A stretch of DNA of 11,921 nucleotides from Acidobacteriota bacterium (GTDB taxonomy: Bacteria > Acidobacteriota > Polarisedimenticolia > Gp22-AA2), in assembly GCA_016202915.1 (NCBI GenBank), contig JACQNT010000096.1:1-11921 (forward strand). Reading direction: 5' to 3'. A program made the translations under genes and the position numbers. The notes beneath the pieces were generated by a model. It was not told where the DNA came from and did no database searches. It saw nothing but the letters and a program-made list of their open reading frames with translations. Each line of letters begins with the position of its first letter. Position 1 is the stretch's first letter. Of the stretch, positions 6,783 through 11,921 are shown one piece after another.

Positions 6783-8000
6783 GTGTCCGGCCCCGTCAAA
6801 GGAAAATTGCTCGACCTTGCGGCGCAACAGAGAGCCGCCTTCCTCCTGCTGGCTCTTCCGCCTGCCGCGCTCAGGAAAGCCTGCCGCAGGCTGGGCCTGA
6901 GCTTTCCCGGCTATCGCCTGGAGAAGATCCCCGGAGCGGATCTCGCCCGTGCCCTGGCCGAAGAGTACGACATCAGCCCGCGCGTCACGCGCCTCATCGA
7001 TGAAGACCTCGACGACGCCTGCCGCCCGTCGTTCCTGATTCCGGCTGGATCTCTACGGCCCCCCCTGGTCGGCCTCATGACCTGGCTGGCGGCGGCCCCA
7101 CCGGAGGCCGCCGTGGTCCCGCTCCTGTGGCAGTTCTTCGGACATCCGGTCGAGAAGGTCAGGAAGGCGGCTGCGAGCGCCCTGGACGACTACATCCGCT
7201 TCCTCGGTGACGTCATCGGAACCGTGCAGGAGGACAGGCGCGATAGTCTGCCTCCGGCGGGAGCGCCGGATCGCTCCGCGGTCGGAGGCTCCCGGGACGG
7301 GTTGCGGTCGCGCCTCAAGGAGGCGGAGTCGCGCGCTTCGGCCCTGGCGCGGGGCCTGGAGGCGCAGAAGGCGCTCCTTCTCGAGGAGCGCAGGCAAGCG
7401 GCTCTCAAGGAGGAGAGGCTGGCGCGCGTCAAGGAGGATCTGGCGGAATCACAGGTGCGGCTGCGCGCCTCCGAGGAGGCCCGATCCTCCCTCGAGGTGG
7501 AGCGGGACACGGACGCGGCGGAAGCCGCGAGGCGGGCCGCGGTGGAGGCCACGCGCCTCGCGCGGCTGGTGGAATCGCTGCGGGCCGATCTTTCCGCCGC
7601 GCGTCGCCGCGAGGCGGAGCTGCTGACCCGGCTCAAGGCCGACGCCTCACCCGCCCATCCGCCCGCACCTGCGGCGCAAGAGCGGCCCAGGGAACCCCCA
7701 GCCGCATTCGCCGTGCCCGTGCTGTCCCCCGAGTTCTACGACTCGATCCGTGGCTGGGAGCTGCGGATGGTGAGGACCGCCTTCGAGAAGATCCTGCTGC
7801 TGTCCCAGGACTTCACGCACCCCGGTCTCGATGCCAAGCAGATGCAGGGCGCCGATGGACTGTACCGGATCTACGTCGCCCAGGACGTGCGGCTCTTCTA
7901 TCGTCGTCTCCCGGCCGGTCGCATCGAGATCCTCAGCCTGGTTGACCGGGAGAACCTCGATCGGTACATCCGCCAGTATCGGACCCGTGCGGACGCCTGA
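6783..8000 (+). CDS. Coiled-coil protein with RelE/ParE-like C-terminal module, unknown function
   Basis: I do not recognise the full-length protein (405 aa). It has three parts. Residues 1-140 are a helical domain of unknown family; its end (about 103-137, PPEAAVVPLLWQFFGHPVEKVRKAAASALDDYI in short pieces) resembles one HEAT-type helical repeat. Residues about 176-286 are rich in Ala, Arg, Glu and Leu with heptad-like spacing, indicating a long coiled coil. A Pro/Ala linker (287-309) leads to the C-terminal module (about 315-405). This module contains HPGLDAKQM (346-354), GLYRIYV (359-365), VRLFYRR (369-375), GRIEILSLVDREN (379-391) and RYIRQY (394-399), an order that resembles RelE/ParE/HigB toxins. 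Similarity is by eye. No antitoxin-like gene is adjacent. There is no signal peptide or membrane segment. GTG 6783 is chosen for GAGGT 4 nt upstream and the nearby -10. First gene of a three-gene operon. Confidence 0.75.
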   Translation: MSGPVKGKLLDLAAQQRAAFLLLALPPAALRKACRRLGLSFPGYRLEKIPGADLARALAEEYDISPRVTRLIDEDLDDACRPSFLIPAGSLRPPLVGLMTWLAAAPPEAAVVPLLWQFFGHPVEKVRKAAASALDDYIRFLGDVIGTVQEDRRDSLPPAGAPDRSAVGGSRDGLRSRLKEAESRASALARGLEAQKALLLEERRQAALKEERLARVKEDLAESQVRLRASEEARSSLEVERDTDAAEAARRAAVEATRLARLVESLRADLSAARRREAELLTRLKADASPAHPPAPAAQERPREPPAAFAVPVLSPEFYDSIRGWELRMVRTAFEKILLLSQDFTHPGLDAKQMQGADGLYRIYVAQDVRLFYRRLPAGRIEILSLVDRENLDRYIRQYRTRADA

Positions 8001-8009
8001 CGCGAGGAA

Positions 8010-9287
8010 GTGTTGAGGGGCGCCTTCCCGCCGGCCTGGCGCGCGCTCGTCGCGCCGCTTCTGGCCGGCCTGGCGGCGCGCCTGGCCCTGATCGCGTGGA
8101 CGAGCCCCCTCGATCTGTCCCTTGACGAGAGCCGATTCTGGAGCCTGGCGGAACGCGGCCTGGAGGAAGTCCCCTTTCTGCCGCCGCTCTACCCGCTCTT
8201 CCTCGCCGGCGTGCGCGCGGTCCTGGGGGACGGCGTCCTGACCGCCCGCCTCCTGGGCGCCTGCCTGTCGCTCGCGAGCATCGTCCTGGTGCACCGCCTG
8301 GCCGAGCGTCACCTGGGACCGGGGTCGGGCACGGCGCCGGCCTGGATCGCCGCGCTCCTGCCTGGACTCGCCCACTACGACGGCAGGATCCGGAGCGAGT
8401 CGCTCGTGATCCTGCTCCTGCTCGGCTTCGCCGTCCTCTGGAGCGATCCCCGGCCGGCCGGCGCCCGCCGCACGCTCGTCGCGGGGTCGATCCTCGGCAT
8501 CGCGGTCCTGGCGCGCCCGGAGTTTCTCCTCCTGCCCGTGCTCCTGGCCGGCATCGGCCTGGCGCGGCGGCAGGGGGTGGCCGCGATCCGGAAAGGGGCG
8601 ATGCTCGCGGCGGGGATCCTGATCGTGGTGCTCCCGTGGGCGGCGCGCAACGCTCTCCACGGGGTCCCCGCGCTGATCGGCACGAACGGGGGGTACAACT
8701 TCTGGAAGTCGTTCAACGCGCAGACCGACGGCTCGCAGATCCCGGTGATGGACTACGCGGTGTGGGAAGGCGTCCCCGAGCGCGAGGTGGGGACGGCGGG
8801 ATATCGGGAGGGGTGGCGATACATCCTCGAGCACCCGGCGCGCAGCCTCGCCCTGGGCCCCGCGAAGATCGGCCACCTGTTCGGGCCGGAGAGGGACTTC
8901 CTGTCTTCGGTAAAGCGGAGGCAGTTCCCGCGGCGGAGCCTCCTGATCGATCTCTCCTTCGCGGCGCTGGAGAACCTCGCGTGGTTCCTCCTCCTGGGCG
9001 GCGGGCTGTTCGCTCTCCTGGGGCCGCTGCGCTCGCCGGTCAAGGACCTCATTCTGGCGGTGCTCCTGAACCTGGTCCTGGTGCACCTGGTCTTCTTCGG
9101 CGACGATCGCTTCCACGTGCCGCTCCTGCCCTTCCTCTGCGTCGCCCTCCCGGAGGCCTGGGACGGGAGCCTGCGCGCGGGCCGGTCGGTCCGGGCCCTC
9201 GGCCTGTTCCTCCTGGCGGAGGCGCTCTTCTGGACCTGGATCCTGGGGCGGGATCTGCCGCGCCTCGGGGCGCTGTGGGGCGCGTGA
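8010..9287 (+). CDS. Membrane glycosyltransferase, GT39/ArnT-like (GT-C fold)
   Basis: A 425-aa polytopic membrane protein with about ten hydrophobic segments, the first at residues 13-30. The first outside loop has LDESRFWSLAERG (38-50), matching the DE-x-x-aromatic...A motif of PMT/ArnT-type GT-C enzymes, which use polyprenyl-phosphate sugars; D39 is the likely catalytic acid. The PLYPLFLAGVRAVLGDG (58-74) and GIAVLARPEFLLLPVLL stretches are also typical of this superfamily. The length is shorter than full ArnT (about 550 aa), so a large periplasmic C-terminal domain is lacking. Acceptor and sugar cannot be inferred. The gene starts 9 nt after the coiled-coil gene. GTG 8010 and TTG 8013 are alternatives: GAGGA at 8004-8008 suits the TTG better, a one-codon difference. 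Its stop overlaps the next start. Confidence 0.82.
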   Translation: MLRGAFPPAWRALVAPLLAGLAARLALIAWTSPLDLSLDESRFWSLAERGLEEVPFLPPLYPLFLAGVRAVLGDGVLTARLLGACLSLASIVLVHRLAERHLGPGSGTAPAWIAALLPGLAHYDGRIRSESLVILLLLGFAVLWSDPRPAGARRTLVAGSILGIAVLARPEFLLLPVLLAGIGLARRQGVAAIRKGAMLAAGILIVVLPWAARNALHGVPALIGTNGGYNFWKSFNAQTDGSQIPVMDYAVWEGVPEREVGTAGYREGWRYILEHPARSLALGPAKIGHLFGPERDFLSSVKRRQFPRRSLLIDLSFAALENLAWFLLLGGGLFALLGPLRSPVKDLILAVLLNLVLVHLVFFGDDRFHVPLLPFLCVALPEAWDGSLRAGRSVRALGLFLLAEALFWTWILGRDLPRLGALWGA

Positions 9288-10168
9288 CCGCGGGCCGCGG
9301 CGTCGCCGGGGAGAGGCAGAGCGGCGCCATCCGCGTGCGCTTCTCCCGCCGGGCCGATCGCGCCGCTCTCCTGAAGCTCGGTCATCCTCCGGGAGCGGAG
9401 GAGATCCTCGCGCCGTCGATCTCCGGGCGGCTGCGGTGGTTCCTGAACGGCACCCTCGCCTGCGGCCTGGTCGCCGAGGACGCGACGACCGGGACGGTCG
9501 TCGGGAGCGTGCACTTCGTGCGCTCCCGGCGCGATCCGGCCACCTGGGTGTTCGGGCTGTGGCGCGTGGCGGCGGCGCGGCGGCGCGCGGGGATCGGCAG
9601 GCTGCTGTTGCGGGAGGGGACGCGCCTCGTCCCGGGGATCCGGCGGCTTTACTCCTACGTGGACTGGGGCAACGAGGCCTCCATCCTGGCCCACCTGCGG
9701 CTGGGCTTCGAGGCGGCGCCGGAGATCCAGGGGAAGGCCGGGCTGGGCGCCCTGACCACGATCGGACCGGCCGCGCCGCCGGTGCGCCTCGAGCCCGCGT
9801 CGAGCGCGGGACAGGCGGCGCTGTTCGATCTCTACGCGCGCGCCATTGGGCCTCTCTGGCTGCGCCTCTTCCCCGGGCACACGCCGCGTTCCCGCGGGAG
9901 CACGTGGGGCGCGTGGTGGGTGCGCGACGGGGAGCGCGCCGCCGGATTCGTGCGGCTGAGGGGACGCTCGGTCACCCTGTACACGGATCCCGCCGCCTGC
10001 GATCCGGGGCTGCTGGCGCGGGCGGCGGCGCAGATCGCCACCCTCGGCGTCCCGCGGGAGCAGGAGATCGATCTGCGGGGCCTGCCGCGGGAACTGGCGG
10101 CCCGCCCCGGCCCGATCACGCCGCGGATCCTCATGGGGATGGTCGACGTCACCGCCCTGACCGGGTGA
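9284..10168 (+). CDS. GNAT-family N-acetyltransferase, apparently with a degenerate second GNAT half
   Basis: A 294-aa protein. Residues about 15-150 form a GNAT domain: strand GTVVGSVHFVRS, then WRVAAARRRAGIGRLLLREG with the acetyl-CoA-binding RRAGIG (100-105), and SYVDWGNEASILAHLRLGFE (about 125-144), the usual N-x-x-A...LGF end of the fold. The second half (about 165-294) has similar spacing of helices and strands (QAALFDLYARA, ERAAGFVRLRG, SVTLYTDP, LLARAAAQIATLG) but no pyrophosphate-binding motif, so it may be a decayed second GNAT domain, as in other twin-GNAT proteins (inference). The substrate is unknown. GTG 9284 overlaps the glycosyltransferase stop (GTGA), indicating coupled translation and a shared process, perhaps modification of a surface sugar or lipid (speculative). 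Confidence 0.78.
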   Translation: MTAGRGVAGERQSGAIRVRFSRRADRAALLKLGHPPGAEEILAPSISGRLRWFLNGTLACGLVAEDATTGTVVGSVHFVRSRRDPATWVFGLWRVAAARRRAGIGRLLLREGTRLVPGIRRLYSYVDWGNEASILAHLRLGFEAAPEIQGKAGLGALTTIGPAAPPVRLEPASSAGQAALFDLYARAIGPLWLRLFPGHTPRSRGSTWGAWWVRDGERAAGFVRLRGRSVTLYTDPAACDPGLLARAAAQIATLGVPREQEIDLRGLPRELAARPGPITPRILMGMVDVTALTG

Positions 10169-10309
10169 AGCGGGCCGCCGCCACGCCGCGGGGCACGGCT
10201 CCGCGCAGCCGGCGGCTGCGCTCGCCTCGGCTACGTTCGCGACCCGCACCGCTCCGCGCGGGTCCCCCGCTCACTTCCGCACGGTCCCGCGGCGTGGCGG
10301 CGGCCCGCT
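10169..10309. repeat. 141-bp element with perfect 24-bp inverted ends and two internal hairpins
   Basis: Bases 10169-10192 are the exact reverse complement of 10286-10309. The first arm begins at the base after the GNAT stop codon. Inside the 93-nt interior are two more hairpins: an 8-bp stem with a 3-nt loop (10203-10210 with 10214-10221) and a 7-bp stem with a 10-nt loop (10241-10247 with 10258-10264). Either strand could fold into a long stem topped by a branched loop. There is no T-tract, so it is not a textbook intrinsic terminator, although its place between convergent genes would suit a two-way transcription stop. No target-site duplication is visible and it has no coding capacity. It could be a terminator-like barrier, a miniature transposable or REP-like repeat, or a structured RNA. 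Confidence 0.8.
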
Positions 10310-10316
10310 CCCCCCG

Positions 10317-11921
10317 TCAGTGCTGCGCTGTCGCTTCCTTGCCTTCCTTGGCGGCCTTGTGGGCGGCGATGATCTTCGCCTGGAGGTGGGCGGGGACTTC
10401 CTCGTAGTGGGACATCGTCATGCGGTAGGAGCCGCGGCCGCCCGTGATCGACTTGAGAGACGAGGCGTAGGTCAGCATCTCGCTCATCGGCACCTGGGCC
10501 TTGATCGCCTGCATCGAGCCCTTGCTGTCCATCCCCTGGACGCGCCCGCGCCGCGAGTTGAGGTCTCCCATCAGGTCGCCCATGTACTGCTCCGGTGCGG
10601 TGATCTCGACGTTCATGATCGGCTCGAGGATCGTGGGCCCCGCCTCCTCCATGGCCTTCTTGAAGGCGAGTGAGCCGGCGATCTTGAAGGCGATGTCGGA
10701 GGAGTCGACGGTGTGGTAGGAGCCGTCGAACAGCACGACGCGGAAATCCACGACGGGGTAGCCGGCCAGGAAGCCGTGCGAACGGGCCTCCTGGATCCCC
10801 TTCTCGACCGACGGGATGAAGTTCTTGGGGATGGAGCCGCCGAAGATGTCGTCGACGAACTCGAAGCCGGCGCCGCGCTGCAGCGGCTCGAGGCGGATCC
10901 GGCAGTCGCCGTACTGGCCGTGGCCGCCGGTCTGCTTCTTGTGCCTTCCCTGGGCCTCCGCCTTCCTCTTGATCGTCTCGAAATAGGGGACCTTCGGGGC
11001 GTGCAGGACCGCCTCCACGCCGAACTTCTTCTTCATCTTGGCCACCGTGACCTCGACGTGCTGGTCGCTGTTGCCGGCGAGGATCAGCTCGTGGGTCTGC
11101 GCGTCGCGCCGGAACTGGATCGTCGGGTCCTCCTCGACCACGCGCTGCAGGACGGAGGAGATTTTCTCCTCGTCCCCGCGCGACTTCGGCTGCAGGGCGA
11201 AGGCGATCGACGGCTCCGGGAAGGTGACCCGGGGGTAGACGATCGGCGCGTTCTTGTCCGCCAGCGTGTCCCCGGTGCCCGTCTCCTTGAGCTTCGGGAC
11301 GGCGGCGATGTCCCCCGCCCGCACCTCCGCCACCGCCTGCGACTCCTTCCCCTGCAGGATCAGGATCGAGCCCAGCCGCTCGTGGGTCTCCCGGCTGGCG
11401 TTGTCCACGGTGGAATCGGAGCGGATCGTTCCCGAGTAGACGCGGAACAGGGAGATCTTCCCCGAGTACGGGTCGGCGATCGTCTTGAAGACGAAGGCGG
11501 AGTAGGGCTCCTCCGGCGTCCCTTGGCGCTCGATCGCCGCCCTGTCCTTCGGGTTCTCCCCCCTGTACGGGCCGCGCTCGCCCGGATGGGGCAGGTGGGC
11601 CACGGCGGCGTCCAGGATCGGGTGGGCGCCGATGTTCATGAGGGCCGAGGCGCAGAAGATCGGGAAGATCCTCCTCTGCTTGACGCCCTTCGTGAGCCCC
11701 ATCATTAGGTCTGATTGGGACAGCTCTCCCGATTCGAAGAATTTCTCCAGCAGGGTGTCGTCGACCTCGGCCACCATCTCCATCAGCTTCTCGCGCACCT
11801 CCTTGACGGAGGCGTCCAGGTCGGCCGGAACATCCTCGACCTGCTGCCTGCCGCTTTCGTCCTCCTGGTACAGGTAGGCCTTCGAGGTCACGAGGTCCAC
11901 GACGCCGCGGAACCCCTTCTC
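10317..11921 (-). CDS. fusA: Elongation factor G, probably of the EF-G-like (FusA2-type) group (partial, N-terminus missing)
   Basis: The visible 534 codons lack the start and the GTP-binding motifs, which lie beyond the right edge. What remains begins in the late G domain (EKGFRGVVDLVTSKAY), then shows domain II (EEPYSAFVFKTIADPYSGKISLFRVYSG), domain III (SIAFALQPKSRGDEEKISSVL), domain IV (QTGGHGQYGDCRIRLEPL, then FLAGYPVVDFRVVLFDGSYH) and domain V (ILEPIMNVEITAPEQYMGDL, GRGSYRMTMSHYEEVP). The factor moves tRNA and mRNA through the ribosome with GTP, or in the FusA2 group may have a related role. The RHKKQTGGHGQYGD form, where canonical EF-G usually has an xxRQSGGRGQYGH form, and the isolated position away from rpsL-rpsG-tuf suggest the paralogous group rather than the main EF-G; this is an inference. 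It is convergent with the GNAT gene across the inverted-repeat element. Confidence 0.9.
   Translation of the reverse strand, partial: EKGFRGVVDLVTSKAYLYQEDESGRQQVEDVPADLDASVKEVREKLMEMVAEVDDTLLEKFFESGELSQSDLMMGLTKGVKQRRIFPIFCASALMNIGAHPILDAAVAHLPHPGERGPYRGENPKDRAAIERQGTPEEPYSAFVFKTIADPYSGKISLFRVYSGTIRSDSTVDNASRETHERLGSILILQGKESQAVAEVRAGDIAAVPKLKETGTGDTLADKNAPIVYPRVTFPEPSIAFALQPKSRGDEEKISSVLQRVVEEDPTIQFRRDAQTHELILAGNSDQHVEVTVAKMKKKFGVEAVLHAPKVPYFETIKRKAEAQGRHKKQTGGHGQYGDCRIRLEPLQRGAGFEFVDDIFGGSIPKNFIPSVEKGIQEARSHGFLAGYPVVDFRVVLFDGSYHTVDSSDIAFKIAGSLAFKKAMEEAGPTILEPIMNVEITAPEQYMGDLMGDLNSRRGRVQGMDSKGSMQAIKAQVPMSEMLTYASSLKSITGGRGSYRMTMSHYEEVPAHLQAKIIAAHKAAKEGKEATAQH

Noticed and set aside
6783..8000. 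A conventional toxin-antitoxin pair
   Set aside because: Only the C-terminal part of a large protein is toxin-like, and no small antitoxin-like gene lies on either side.
7647..9116. Minus-strand open frame of 489 codons opposite the coiled-coil and glycosyltransferase genes
   Set aside because: Antisense shadow, rich in Arg, Gln, Glu and Pro with no domain; the plus-strand products have clear family features.
8753..10249. Minus-strand open frame of 498 codons opposite the glycosyltransferase and GNAT genes
   Set aside because: Shadow frame; it has no motifs and conflicts with coupled plus-strand genes.
10193..10285. A tRNA or small gene inside the inverted-repeat element
   Set aside because: The internal hairpins do not match tRNA arms and no start, ribosome site or coding frame is evident.

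Overview
The window is high-GC bacterial chromosome (about two thirds or more G+C, judged by eye) with almost no non-coding DNA. It carries twelve genes, two of them cut by the window ends. I see no rRNA, tRNA, CRISPR array, IS element or phage gene. Most of the content is core housekeeping: thymidylate kinase, DNA polymerase III delta', RibF, PgpA, RimO, asparaginyl-tRNA synthetase and an EF-G. GC content, dense packing, frequent GTG starts and gene content would suit an Acidobacteriota-like or similar deep soil/sediment lineage, but that placement is a weak inference.

Layout, left to right. (1) A minus-strand operon, tmk > holB > ABC exporter (2076 down to beyond base 1), with the exporter truncated at the left edge. 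(2) A small plus-strand cysteine-rich protein (2229-2522), transcribed divergently from tmk across a 152-bp gap with two back-to-back extended -10 elements. It is convergent with ribF, and the two genes overlap by 14 bp. (3) A minus-strand operon, asnS > rimO > pgpA > ribF (6668 down to 2509), with a good sigma70-type promoter and 4-nt stop/start overlaps at both internal junctions after rimO. (4) A divergent plus-strand three-gene operon (6783-10168): an unrecognised 405-aa protein (unknown N-domain, long coiled coil, RelE/ParE-like C-terminal module), a GT39/ArnT-like membrane glycosyltransferase and a GNAT-type acetyltransferase with a degenerate second half. (5) A 141-bp structured element (10169-10309) with perfect 24-bp inverted ends, filling the gap between the convergent GNAT gene and an EF-G gene. 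(6) The minus-strand EF-G gene, cut off at the right edge.

The first minus-strand operon supplies dTDP synthesis and clamp loading. The second mixes translation (asparaginyl-tRNA charging, S12 methylthiolation), phospholipid synthesis (PG-phosphate dephosphorylation) and flavin cofactor synthesis (FMN/FAD). The plus-strand operon is the accessory-looking part and the best candidate for something undescribed. The most unusual points are the RelE-like domain fused to a coiled-coil protein with no antitoxin beside it, the 24-bp inverted-repeat element, and start codons that are GTG or TTG in 9 of the 11 genes whose start is visible.
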